Of a stretch of 64,000 bases of DNA, positions 54,206 to 64,000 are shown in pieces. This stretch comes from Artemia franciscana (lineage: Eukaryota; Arthropoda; Branchiopoda; Anostraca; Artemiidae). The translations under genes were made by a program, and so were the position numbers. Positions within the stretch are counted from its first letter, which is position 1, and every line of letters starts with the position of its first letter. Under the pieces are notes generated by a model. The model did no database searches, was not told the origin of the DNA, and was given only the letters and a program-made list of their open reading frames with translations. The DNA is taken from NCBI RefSeq assembly GCF_032884065.1, contig NW_027063105.1, positions 265,501-329,500 on the forward strand. The letters are read 5' to 3'.

Positions 54206-54689
54206 TTGCCTTATGTTCAATCTTTGGGGGAGATGCTTAAACGAATTTTGCGTAAACATAACATTGATATAAGTTTCCAATCAGTGAGACCTTTATGTAG
54301 TTTCTTTAATTCTGGGAAGGATTTTACTCGGGGAGATTTAGTTAGTGGGTTGTATAAAGTTCTTTGTTTATGTGGAAAGTTTTATATTGATAGAAATCAT
54401 CAAATATGTATTGGATTTATTGAGCATCGTAACTCAATAGAAAAAAAACCTACAATTAAAAAATCGTCCTGAAATTTATGTTTTGGCTATGGCAGAACAT
54501 ACATTCTTTCATCCTGAACATCTTATAAAATTTGATGAGGTCACAGCTATTTCTAATGATAGGGGATTTTCTCAGTGGGCAAGGGAGGTTGTAGCAATTA
54601 TAAAACATATGTTTGTTAATCTTTCAATAAATAGGGACACGGGAAATTTAAATATTGACCCAATTTATGATTGTCTTTTGAACAAATAA
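54206..54689 (+). pseudogene. Penelope-like GIY-YIG endonuclease region and C-terminus
   Basis: 54206-54472 reads SFQSVRPLCSFFNSGKDF then SGLYKVLCLCGKFYIDRN and IGFIEHRNS. GLY...FYI with the CxCGK insert is the Penelope type of GIY-YIG domain, with the YIG glycine changed to Asp. After a stop the frame at 54483-54689 (AMAEHTFFHPEHLIKFDE, SINRDTGNLNIDPIYDCLL) matches the usual C-terminal 'AEH ... NRD.G' ending and finishes at TAA 54687. Confidence 0.8.
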
Positions 54690-55845
54690 AAAAACGAGTT
54701 TTTTTAACTGAAAGTAAGGAGCGACATTAAAACTTAAAACGCACAGAAATTACTTCGTATATGAAAGAGGCTGCTTCCTCATCAACGCCCCGCTCTTTAC
54801 GCTAAAGTTTGACTCTTTCTCTCAATTCTTCTTTTTAAAACAGTAAAAAACTTTAGCGTAAAGAGCAAGAGCTAGGTATCATAAGGAGGTGAGCCCCTTA
54901 TATGGGTAATAATTTCTGTTTGTTTTAAGTTTTATTGCTGTTCCTTACTTCCAGGTGAAAAAGCTTTTTCACATTTATTTTTTAATTTTTTTTTTAAATA
55001 ATGCTAGTAAATCCTGCTCTCCCTTCATGGAAGTTTTCTTCTCCCATGACAAATTCTCGATGGAAAGTTCCCCCAGAATATCCCCTCTTCTCAACCCCTC
55101 CTCCCAACCAAAAAAATCCTCCTGAAAACGTCTGTATACTTCCCAATAACCATTACTATATGTAAGCACAGGTCAAAGTTTGTAACTTGTTGCCCCTCCC
55201 ACGGGGACTGTGGGGGAGTAAGTCGTCCCCAAAGACATAGTTATAAGGTTTTTCGACTACGCTGAATAAAATGGCTATCTCAGAATTTTGATCCGTTGAC
55301 TTTGGGAAAATAATTAGCGTGTGAGGGGGCCTAGGTGCCCTCCAATTTTTTTGGTCACTTAAAAAGGGCACTAGAACTTTTCATTTCCGTTAGAATGAGC
55401 CCTCTTGCAACATTCTAGGACAACTGGGTCGATACGATCACCCCTGGGAAAAAAAACAAAAAAACAAAAAAACAAATAAACACGCATCCGTGATCTGCCT
55501 TCTGGCAAAAAATGCAAAATTCCACATTTTTGTAGATAGGAGCTCGAAACTTCTACCATAGGGTTCTCTGATACGCTGAATCTGATGGTGTGATTTTCGT
55601 TAAGATTCTATGACTTTATGGGGTATTTCCCCCTATTTTCTAAAATAACGCAAATTTTCTCAGGCTCGTAACTTTTGATGGGTAAGACTAAACTTGATGA
55701 AACTTATATATTTAAAACCAGCATTAAAATGCGATTCTTTTGATATAGCTATTGGTATCAAAATTCCATTTTTAAGAGTTTTGGTTACTATTGAGCCGGG
55801 TCGCTCCTTACTACAGTTCGTTACCACGAACTGTTTGATGAACCA
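54690..55845. mobile_element. Foldback/MITE-like element of about 1.15 kb with GTAAGGAGCGAC ends
   Basis: GTAAGGAGCGAC at about 54714-54725 is inverted as GTCGCTCCTTAC at about 55800-55811. Within the left 280 bp there is a further inverted pair (TTAGCGTAAAGAGC against GCTCTTTACGCTAAAG). Body blocks match 26000-26440. No long coding frame. It starts right after the Penelope stop codon. Confidence 0.7.
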
Positions 55846-56250
55846 ATAGTCAATAAGGGAATTAAAATTTTACATAATCACTAAGGGACCAGATTACCTA
55901 CTGACCAAAAGGAGTCACTTCAATATTAGCTAACAAGAGGATTATATCGCAACAGAATAGTGAACTTAATTCTTATAATTTTTCTTCAGTTGCTTTGATG
56001 TTCTCATTGAAGTAACTAATAGCTTCTTTTCCCTAAGTGGATTAGTAGCAACAATTGTATTTATTATTATTGGTGGTGGTTTTATCTGTTTTTAGTTTAG
56101 TGTTTTTTCTTTTCGCCTTGTGCTGAGGACGCATAGTTCAAATACAGCGAAATATGCGCGTGGTTTTAGTCTTTCCCTCTAGTCCTTCTACTGGCTGCAG
56201 TCTCGTTTAATATTTTATTTTTATTTTTATCTCTCTTTGTTGTTTGTTGA
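55846..56250. other. Spacer containing a Penelope 5'-type fragment
   Basis: No gene. About 56100-56225 contains GTGCTGAGGACGC, CGAAATATGCGCG and TTTTAGTCTTTCCCTCTAG followed by GCTGCAGTCTCGT, similar to the sequence at the left end of the Penelope-like element (52840-52890). Confidence 0.4.
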
Positions 56251-56710
56251 AGGGGCACTAAAACTTTTAATTTACGTTTGAATCAGCCTTTTTGCATTAT
56301 CCTAGTTCCACTGGGTCGAAACAATTACCTCTGGGAAAAAATGAATAAAATAAGCACAGATCCATAATCTTTCTTGTGACAAAATTACAAAACTAAACAT
56401 TTTCGCAGATATAGGCTTGAAACATCTATAGTAGGGTTCTTTGATACGCTGAATCTGATGGTGTGATTTTCATTAGAATTCTATTACTTTTAATGTGGGT
56501 TCCTTTTTTTACAGGCAAATTTTCTCAGGCTCTTAGCTTTTGACGAGTAAAACTAAGCTTAAAGAAACTGATATATTTGGAATCAGCATAATAAATAGAT
56601 TCTTTTGATATATCTACTGGGATAAAAATTCCATTTTTAGAGTTTCAGTTACTATTGAGCCGGGTCGCTCCTTTCTTATAGTTAGTTACCATGAACTGTT
56701 TGAAGTAGTG
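56250..56710. repeat. Second, partial copy of the foldback/MITE-like element
   Basis: GGCACTAAAACTTTT, CTGATACGCTGAATCTGATG-like blocks and the end GAGCCGGGTCGCTCC line up with 55370-55850 in the same orientation, about 870 bp apart. The left part with the foldback is absent. Confidence 0.8.
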
Positions 56711-57590
56711 TTTTACTCTTCATTGAATAACTTCGTTTCGGAAAGTTTTTGCTTTCTCCGCAACAGCTCAATGACCTGTCCTAAAAAATTTGATATGTTC
56801 TTTACTAAACGGATTTTATTAAATATGATTTGAATTAAATAGACAAGATCAAGCTTTAAAACAAATATCTATCGTAACCGTGTATTTTGTATTAAAGTAA
56901 ATCATCGTATTAAAGCTAAAAAGAATAGAAATTGCAGAAGAAGTGAGACTAACGCGCCCTAGGCCTCCCAAAGAGCAGATAATTAATTTATCAGTCCTGA
57001 ATGCAAATTTTACTCTGTGCAATGGATGAAAAATAATCATTTCAACCGAATAAGGTTTCTCCCTTCACAGTCTTGGAAGGGTCCTCCCTGCAAAATATCT
57101 GAAGGAGTTCTCCATCCAAAATATTTGAAGAGATATTTCTTCAGAATATCTGAAGGTGTTCTCCCTCCAAAATTTTGAAGAAGTTCACTTAAAAAAAAAT
57201 AGCTATGCAATTAAATTCCATGAAATTTTTTTAAATGACATTTCTATTGTTCATTGTTTATTCCTAATCTTCAAATTCGTCAAATTATCGAAACACTGAT
57301 TCTTTTGTCCACGTGTTATGAAGTATGTATTTCATTTTGGATTCGAAAGTATATTTTGTCATGTAATTATATCAAGATCAAAATTTATGATTAGGTATAG
57401 AATTAACATCTTACGCTGTTAGGTTTCAAACCACCTTAGCTGAAGACACTGGACAATACAAAATAGCAGCATGCCTTTAAAAGAAATACTTAAAGTTTAA
57501 AACTGCAGCATTGATATTCAGTTTTGAAAACTCTTCAAGGAAGCTCGGTGTAACAGGTTCATTATGATACTGTTTAATCTGTGTAGCATT
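56711..57590. other. Gene-free region with a short tandem repeat
   Basis: 57072-57190 carries four degenerate units built on GAAGGAGTTCTCCATCCAAA and AATATTTGAAGA (about 30-34 bp). No coding frame or known element elsewhere. Confidence 0.4.
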
Positions 57591-57599
57591 AATTACTAC

Positions 57600-58200
57600 T
57601 AACGATTCATATAGCAGAAGAAGCAGTATGAGAATGCAATCAATTTCGGGATCATATTCAGATCGTGACGATCTGAGAAGCTTCTCTTATGTTGCCATGA
57701 GACTTCAAAAGGAAATAAAAAAGAGACAGCCAAAGTTTTCAGCCAAAATAAGGAAGATATGACAATATTTTCAGAGTTTGCCCGCTCTATGATTCCTCCG
57801 GTGCTCTTTAATTTATTGGCCTTCCTCATCGGTGACATGAATCAGTCTCCAGCAGAATTAGAAGATAGATATGCCGTTAGTTCAGATGTGGACCGTAAAG
57901 TCTTGGCTCAGAACCGTAAGAACCTGGCTCAAGACATTCTTTTTCAAATAAGAAAAATAGAAACTCCAAAACACGCTGGTCTTGGAATCTATGTATACCA
58001 CAAAACTCGTAGCAAAACCATTCTCAAAATTTTGAACAAATTGGGCATGACTGTCAGCTCTTGCACAGTGCATCGGATTCTGACCACGAAGGCGCTAAAT
58101 GTGGAAAAAGATGCTTCTTCTTCCAATGGCATATACATCCCAGAGGGAATAGAAGCTGGTCATTTTGTTCACTTTGCCATGGACAATCTAGACTTTGAGG
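57600..58200 (+). pseudogene. Uncharacterised multi-copy invertebrate gene family, exon 1
   Basis: 57605-57757 has a frame SRRSSMRMQSISGSYSD, FSYVAMRLQKEIKKRQPKF that ends in a stop. From ATG 57759 the frame continues MIPPVLFNLLAFLIGD, LAQDILFQIRKIETPKH, SKTILKILNKLGMTVSS and HFAMDNLDFE, after which a GT donor (GACTTTGAG|GTTAGT) follows. I recall similar 'PPxLFN.LAw..G ... DNiDf' proteins as a repetitive, unnamed family in invertebrate genomes. That is recall, not a search. Function unknown, possibly transposon-derived. Confidence 0.5.
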
Positions 58201-59162
58201 TTAGTCAAAATATCTTTTTTTAACTGAAAACCACCATCTGTTACAATTTAACTGAAATTTTTTTTTTAATTTAATTGAAAAGCCAGAATAGGCTTTTTAA
58301 AGAAATTTATCCTGTCTGCGACTCTTTTTAAGAACTTTATATCTTAGATTGCATTTACAACTTTGGTTCTCTCATAATAACTAGTTCCATACATCTCTAA
58401 GACAGAGTTTACGGTTTTTGAGAGATATTGCGCTGTTATCTAATTAAATATATTGACTAATCATATTAAACCTCTCAAGATAATGCAAAATAAAGCTATA
58501 CGAATGCTGGGTACTTTTCTCCGTCATCCTACAGAGCTTCAAAATCTTTCAGAAACAGGGACATTTTTTTTCTAAAAATGATAAACTTCAGGCCACTTTG
58601 CAGCTATCGCTTTGGCATTATGATATGCAACCCCCGGTGACTTATTTTTATGATTTAAATATTCTTGTTGCCTCTTTGTCGGCTCCGATTTTTTTTTTAG
58701 ATTTCAAATTCCTCTGATAGCAAATAAACTTCAATTAAACCGTAAATTTAAAATTTTAGATAATAGATCTCTTCTAAAGAAAAATATCTTGAATACATAT
58801 TATTTAGGTTTTTTGATGAGAATAGCTGATTTTTTCGATGATATTTAATAAAAAAATTCATTTTCAAGTTCAATTTTCTTTTTCTTTCGTTCAATATTTA
58901 GTTCTTGAAAACGCGGTATCTTCAAGCTCTCCTCTCTGCCGTGTTTGTGATATTTACTTGTAAATTTTACCTACTAATAAACCTATAACATAAACTACAA
59001 ATTTTTTTTGACGCTCTTTGAGCATGTGTAATAGTGTTGTGAAATTGAAGCATTCTGATCCTACACGAATCACAAGTAATTCGCAGGGGAAAGTCTATAA
59101 GTCTATATATCACTGAAAGTAGCTTTGTTGGATTTGCTAGTACTCATGCTTTGCTTCTTCCA
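58201..59162 (+). other. Intron of the multi-copy family gene, containing a retroelement fragment
   Basis: Bounded by GAG|GTTAGT and TTGCTTCTTCCAG|GAAC. Around 58470-58560 a short frame (RPLKIMQNKAIRMLGTFLR) resembles the C-terminal end of CR1/Jockey-type reverse transcriptase proteins. The piece ends near 58990 with TAATAAACCTATAACATAAAC. Confidence 0.45.
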
Positions 59163-59756
59163 GGAACATACTGATGATGGAGGATCTTCCCATGTAACAA
59201 CTACGATTGCAATCCAGCCATCAGGATCTGCCCGCATGGATGCAAGCACTCAATAGAGCAGAAGAAGAAAGCATTCAGCTGCATCCAAGAAGAACTAGAA
59301 GTGACTAGCAAGATACTTCTTATTTGTGGTAGCGTTCCCGCTACGTCTTTGTCAGTACTGCGTAGATTGATGCCCCATGAACTCCTTCCGGTATCACCTG
59401 CTCTATTTGAAAGAACAGGCACTGGTGCTGACATTTGGTTACGAACGGGTTCCAAAGCTGCACTTATAGATTCAGTACGAATGCTTAGTGCAATTGATTC
59501 TTGGCCTGTGAACGTCACTTTAAGACCTGAGGCAAAGCAGGAAGTCTTGCAAGACTTTATGGCCTTCATTAGAACCCGAGTTCTGTCAAAAACCGCAACC
59601 TTTGAGAATTTTGCATGTAGAATTTTCCGAAACATAACGAAAGAATTGACAGATTTGACTAAACTGCATGTCGTCAGACAGATACGATGGCCTGCATTTG
59701 ATAAAGGACCCAGAGGGTTGTCCTACTCTCCTAAAAAAGAGCAGCGGCTGTCATAG
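59163..59756 (+). pseudogene. Multi-copy family gene, downstream exon(s), broken
   Basis: After the acceptor the frame continues exon 1 coherently: EHTDDGGSSHVTTTIAIQP, SGSARMDASTQ, then TAG at about 59253. In another frame 59301-59756 is open for 151 codons (PHELLPVSPALFERTGTGAD, LRTGSKAALIDSVRML, FENFACRIFRNITKELTDL). Whether this belongs to the same gene is uncertain. Confidence 0.4.
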
Positions 59757-59799
59757 TAGAAAGGGCGACGGCACTATCAGAACATTTGTAATTTCTCGA

Positions 59800-60287
59800 T
59801 CTGTGACCATGGGAACTTGAGCATTGTCCCACTTCTCGCCCAGTTTCCAAATTTGGCAAACGAAAGTGATGTAGAAAATATTGCCAAGGAATGGAAAAGT
59901 CTGCCATTTTGCTCTGATCTCAAGAAATATGCAGACTCTGACCAGGTTCATTTCTGGTGTAAAGTAGTAGAACGGTGTGATAGTCCTCAAATAAAAAGTT
60001 TTCCGTTCTTGGGTGAATTCATGATGAAAATGCTGATCCTGCCTCATTCTTCTGCTTGTGCTGAGAGGACTTTTTCTGCTGTCAATCTCAACAAGACCAT
60101 GTTGAGAAACAAACTCGGCTTTACTACCCTGAATGCTCTTCTGGGTGCTAAGAGAGTTGTTACCAAGGACTGGAAGCCCCCAATGAGCATGGTGACACAC
60201 CCTAACTGGAGAAGCGCTGGAAGAGGATATAAGATATCTGCTGCTGCGAGTGCCTTTACGGTTTCTGACTCGGATGATGATCTTTAG
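59800..60287 (+). pseudogene. hAT transposase C-terminal (dimerisation) fragment
   Basis: The frame 59817-60287 contains FPFLGEFMMKMLILPHSSAC, AERTFSAVNLNKTMLRNKLG and FTTLNALLGAK, the hallmark of the hAT dimerisation domain (PHSSA..ERxFS...KT..RN.L...TLxALL). It ends in an acidic FTVSDSDDDL. The catalytic RNase H-like part upstream is not recognisable, so only the tail survives. hAT transposases move elements by cut and paste. Confidence 0.8.
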
Positions 60288-60790
60288 TGCCATATAGGCT
60301 TTCGATTGCAGTTTATGTCCGTCCGTCGGTCTCTCCGAGTTTTACTTGCAGTTCTTGTTTCTCGTTTTTTTATTATCTGAAATAAGTCAAAGTTCCTCAA
60401 ATGTACCTAATTGGTTGTGTTTCGTATGTTTGAGCCTATATATTTGGAAATGTCTCAATTAGTTCAGTTTTTGACGATAAAATAATAATGTTGTCAATTG
60501 TTCGTTATTGAATAAAAATTATGCTATTTGCGGGAGTGACTCAAAAATGGTCTCCGCAGGGGAAAGGGGATTTCCCAAATATCTTTGAAAGAAGATATCT
60601 GATACTTTGTTCTCTTTATTGTACTGTACTTCTCCAATCGTCCGCGTGTTGCGCGTAGAGCAAAAAATTTTTGCGTGTTGCGCGTAGCGCAACACGCCAT
60701 AAAAATCGACATGGTACAAATTTTTCGATCAGTGGTACAATTTTCGGGCGTTTTGGGGTACTTTTTCTTCCAAAGCGTTGGCAACACTGC
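60288..60790. other. Spacer with a strong hairpin
   Basis: No gene. GCGTGTTGCGC at 60673-60683 pairs perfectly with GCGCAACACGC at 60687-60697 around a three-base loop. A second GCGTGTTGCGCGTAGAGC lies at about 60644. Confidence 0.5.
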
Positions 60791-61107
60791 TGCAGACACC
60801 CATATATAATTTAAGTAAATACCATTCGTAATCATTGAAAAATTTGCAATACTTCCTGTCAAGTACATTTAATATTCGCTAAGGTTTGAAATAAAAATTA
60901 ATAAGTTGGGCTGATTGCACTTAATTAACACTGATAGAGAAGGCTAGGTCGAGTGTTCTAGGCAGCATGCTTTCCATAGTTCTTTGTTTTCGTTTCCATA
61001 ATCGTGTTAATAAAGTATTATATTTTCATCAGATTTGGTTATATTTTGTTACACTTAAATTCACTTCTTAAAAATAATACATATGTTTGAAAAGTAGAAA
61101 TATTTTC

Positions 61108-61675
61108 CGAGGATGAAAATAAAACACCATCATCAAAATTAAGAGAACTTAAACCCTTTCACTATAAACAAGGACATTTTGAAAACAGCAATGACGAGGA
61201 AGAATCCGACGAATTTCTAACAATGACAAATATGGTTACTCCGAAAGATAGAACACAAGTTATGCCAAAACAAAAGGAGAGCGATTGATCATCAATTGAA
61301 AACTTCGAAGATCTAGATTATACAATTTCCCCAAAAAACAAATTTTTTCCAGATAAATTCTCAACTCCTTACCCGCTAAAACGTTTCCAAGACGATATCA
61401 TATCCCCAGCTACCCCAATGGGCAGACCTTTGACGTTATTTAATGAATTAAATAAGGCTATAGACACCTCGGGTGACCAAAAGCTAGTACAAGCCAACCA
61501 GGCACAAAGGAAAACACTGCGAGAAGCCATGGACCTAATTAATTACCCAATTAAGACCAGACAAAGTTCGTATGGAGCAAACCCGGTTACCAGTGAACGA
61601 CAATATCATGACGTTGCAGTATCAAAACCAAAACCAAAGGACTGGGTATCTTGGAAAGAAACCAAGATGCAATGA
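61108..61675 (+). pseudogene. Unrecognised hydrophilic protein, unit 1 (two stops)
   Basis: From about 61108 the frame EDENKTPSSKLRELKPF, NSNDEEESDEFLTMTNM is interrupted by TGA at about 61287, resumes SSIENFEDLDYTISPKN, PLKRFQDDIISPATP, and from ATG 61418 reads MGRPLTLFNELNKAID, REAMDLINYPIKTRQSS and KDWVSWKETKMQ to TGA. Beyond the stop the same frame continues serine/glutamate-rich sequence to about 61787. No catalytic motif. It could be a retrotransposon gag or a disordered host protein. Confidence 0.4.
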
Positions 61676-63167
61676 ATTCCCCATCCCCCTGAAGATATGG
61701 CTTACAAACAATGGAAGAGCCCAAGGAAAACGTTTGAATCATCACCAAGTTCCCAGGAGTCATTCAATTCCCCTGATCCCAGGAATTAACAAGAAGAATC
61801 AATAAACAATCCCTCTATTTCTAGAGGAGAAGAAATTTCCGAACAACAAGCAGGGTCAACGCCAAAATCTCAGATATCTTCTTCCAAAGAACGAAGAACT
61901 GAATCTGCAAACACGAGTTCTTCAGAAACTGGCAGTGAGTCAGAACAAGAGGAGCATACAGACTCAGAAACAACAAGCCCAGAAAAGGCCAACGCACACG
62001 CCAAGAAAGTGCAGCTAAAAGGTCAAAAATATCGAAGGAAACACTAGTGCCACAGGAACTGCCCACAAAAAACGAGGATAGAAAAAACAGTCCACAACGA
62101 TGGGATATTGGAAAACCTGTTTTATATCTGCCAGTCGAAATTAAACCTATTAGAAAAGTTCATAATTCACAGAGGAATCACCTTTTTCACTCAAATTCAA
62201 TGTAAGCTCTGTAGGTTCTGTACGAATAGACGTGGGATCAATTAACATACGGAGGACAAAAAAAGTACAGAAATATTTTATACAGAAATTTTCTATACAG
62301 AAATTTTAGCTTGCGAACAATATAAATTGTTACTGAATTTTACACGATGACTAAACAATAACTAATATAGCAATTGACCGTCCAAAATTATATATATGAA
62401 TTTAAGAGGGCAGACTCTAATTTTGAGAGTCACCAATTATCCATACGATGAGGACGGAGGCCATAAAAAAAGTGCCCTATAGGTCAATAGTTCCAAGACA
62501 AATAGATTTTCATCAAGGTATATAAAGTAGTGCAGACACCCAAATATAATTTAAGTAAATATCATTCATAATCCTTGAAAAATCTGCAATACTTCCTGTC
62601 AAGTACATTTAATGATCGCTGAGGTTTGAAAAAAAATTAAATAAGCTGAGCTGATTCAACTTAATTAACACTGATAGTGAAATCTAGGTCGAGTGTTCTA
62701 GGCAGCCTGCTTTCCATAGTTCTTTGTTTTCGTTTCCCTAATCTTGTTAATAAAGTATTATATTTTCATCAGATTTGGTTATATTTTGTTACAATTAAAT
62801 TCACTTCTTAAAAATAATATATATGTTTGAAAAGTAGAAATATTTTCCGAGGATGAAAATAAAACACCATAATCAAGATTAAGAGAACTTAAACCCTTTC
62901 TCTTTAAACAAGGACATTTTGAAAACAGCAATGACGAGGAAGAATTCTACGAATTTCTAACAATGACAAATATGATTACTCCGAAAGATAGAACACAAGT
63001 TATGCCAAAACAAAGGAGAGCGATTGATCATCAACTGAAAACTCTGAAGATCTAGATAATACAATTTCCCCAAAAAAAAATTTTTTCCAGATAAAATCTC
63101 GACTCCTTACCCTCTAAAACGTTTCCAAGACGATATCATATCCCCAGCTACCCCAATAGGCAGACCT

Positions 63168-63737
63168 TTGACGTTATTTAATGAATTAAATAAGGCTATA
63201 GACACCCCGGGTGACCAAAAGCCAGAACAAGCCAACCAGGCACAAAGGAAAACACTGCGAGAAGCCATGGACCTAATTAATTACCCGATTAAGACCAGAC
63301 AAAGTTCGTATGGAGCAAACCCGGCTACCAGTGAACGACAATATCGTGACATTGCAGTATCAAAACCAAAACCAAAGGACTGGGTATCTTGGAAAGAAAC
63401 CAAGATGCAATCAATTCCCCATCCCCCTGAAGATATGGCTTTCAAACAATGGAAGAGCCCAAGGAAAACGTTTGAATCATCACCAAGTTCCCAGGAGTCA
63501 TTCAATTCCCCTGATCCCAGGAATCAACAAGAAAAATTAATAAACAAACCCTCTACTTCTAGAGGAGAAGAAATTTTCAAAGAACAAGCAGGGTCAACGC
63601 CAAAATCTCAGATATCTTCTTCCAAAGAACGAAGAATTGATTCTGCAAACACGAGTTCTTCAGAAACTGGCAGTGAGTCAGAACAAGAGGAGCATACAGA
63701 CTCAGAAAGAACAAGCCCAGAAAGCGCCAACCCATAA
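63168..63737 (+). CDS. Unrecognised hydrophilic protein, unit 2 (longer open frame)
   Basis: The same protein as in unit 1 but open for 189 codons: TLFNELNKAIDTPGDQKPEQ, MDLINYPIKTRQSSYG, DWVSWKETKMQSIPHPPEDM, WKSPRKTFESSPSSQES, and an acidic/serine-rich end (SSSETGSESEQEEHTDSERT). The stop of unit 1 after KMQ is absent. An upstream extension exists but has a frameshift near 63015. Predicted mostly disordered; family not recognised. Confidence 0.4.
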   Translation: MTLFNELNKAIDTPGDQKPEQANQAQRKTLREAMDLINYPIKTRQSSYGANPATSERQYRDIAVSKPKPKDWVSWKETKMQSIPHPPEDMAFKQWKSPRKTFESSPSSQESFNSPDPRNQQEKLINKPSTSRGEEIFKEQAGSTPKSQISSSKERRIDSANTSSSETGSESEQEEHTDSERTSPESANP

Positions 63738-64000
63738 GCCAAGAAAGTGCCGCTAAAAGGTCAAAAATTTCAAAGGAAACACTAGCGCCACAGGAACTGC
63801 CCATAGAAAGAGGACAGAAAAAAAGAGTCCGTGCATCAATGGGATATTGGAAAATCTGGTTTATATCTGCCAGTCGAAATTAAACCTATTAGAAAAGCTC
63901 ATAATTCACAGAGGAATCACCTTTTCCACTCAAATTCAATGTATGCTCTGTAGGTTCTGTACAAATAGACGTGGGATCAATTAACATACTGAGGACAAAA

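Larger units (their letters stand above)
52831..54689 (+). mobile_element. Penelope-like element (reverse transcriptase plus GIY-YIG), degraded
   Basis: Parts appear in the order expected for Penelope-like elements: reverse transcriptase (53416-54000), linker, and a C-terminal GIY-YIG-type endonuclease (54206-54472), followed by a conserved ending (54483-54689). The junction with LRAT-like copy 3 is at about 52830. The first part (52840-52890, TTTTAGTCTTTTACC and GCCGCAGTCTCGT) recurs at about 56165-56215, marking another 5' fragment. Confidence 0.8.
60792..64000 (+). repeat. Tandem duplication of about 1.74 kb (second unit runs off the window)
   Basis: Unit 1 is about 60792-62533 and unit 2 about 62534-64000. 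Both start GCAGACACCCAWATATAATT and share the 5' stretch (CTAGGTCGAGTGTTCTAGGC), coding region and 3' block (ACGTGGGATCAATTAACATAC). Unit 2 resembles unit 1 at roughly 95% by eye. Confidence 0.9.

Overview
The window reads as a transposon-dense, AT-rich stretch of an invertebrate nuclear genome. The evidence is spliceosomal GT-AG introns, non-LTR, Penelope-like and LTR retrotransposons, hAT remnants, microsatellite tails, and host-type exon fragments (LDL-receptor class A, LRAT-like, RS-rich). A baculovirus-F/errantivirus-type envelope relic and many RTE, CR1/Jockey-like and Penelope-like relics fit an arthropod, and the repeat texture makes me think of a crustacean. The species is a guess. 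No operon, ribosome binding site or CRISPR is expected, and none was seen. Nearly every coding stretch is broken by stops or frameshifts.

Layout. 1-5.55 kb: 3' half of an errantivirus-like Ty3/Gypsy element (RNase H end, DDE integrase, Pol tail, F-like Env) with a 0.97 kb internal tandem duplication. 5.55-9.33 kb: gene-free AT-rich DNA. 9.33-17.19 kb: about seven degenerate copies of an unrecognised multi-pass membrane-protein sequence, split by a minus-strand non-LTR element (10.92-13.76 kb). 18.9-20.1 kb: a 5'-truncated copy of a SET-domain gene. 20.6-25.0 kb: three and a half tandem units pairing an RTE endonuclease fragment with an LDL-receptor class A exon. 25.0-26.57 kb: foldback elements. 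26.58-30.58 kb: the longer SET locus, with proline-rich repeats, a CPNC zinc-finger-like motif, a tyrosine-recombinase-like domain and then a KMT5A/SET8-like SET domain. An LTR element (gag plus a second Env-like gene, 30.58-32.8 kb) cuts off its tail.

33-39.7 kb is mostly gene-poor, with an RS-domain terminal exon on the minus strand (35.8 kb) and an RTE fragment (36.1-37.2 kb). 39.7-47.2 kb is a plus-strand CR1/Jockey-type element whose second ORF is split by a nearly complete two-ORF minus-strand element (41.14-45.25 kb). 48.6-52.8 kb is a tandem array of LRAT-like pseudogenes, followed by a Penelope-like element (52.8-54.7 kb) and foldback/MITE-like elements (54.7-56.7 kb). 57.6-60.3 kb holds an uncharacterised multi-copy gene family with an intron, then an hAT transposase C-terminus. 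60.8-64 kb is a 1.74 kb tandem duplication of an unrecognised hydrophilic gene.

The most interesting system is the recombinase-like plus SET locus. It is repetitive, and both copies keep the SET core and a 58-codon ORF overlapping its 3' end in another frame. This suggests a mobile or formerly mobile unit carrying a chromatin-modifying enzyme next to a DNA recombinase fold. Much of the rest records nested insertion and tandem duplication: elements inside elements with readable junctions, and host exons amplified with transposon fragments.
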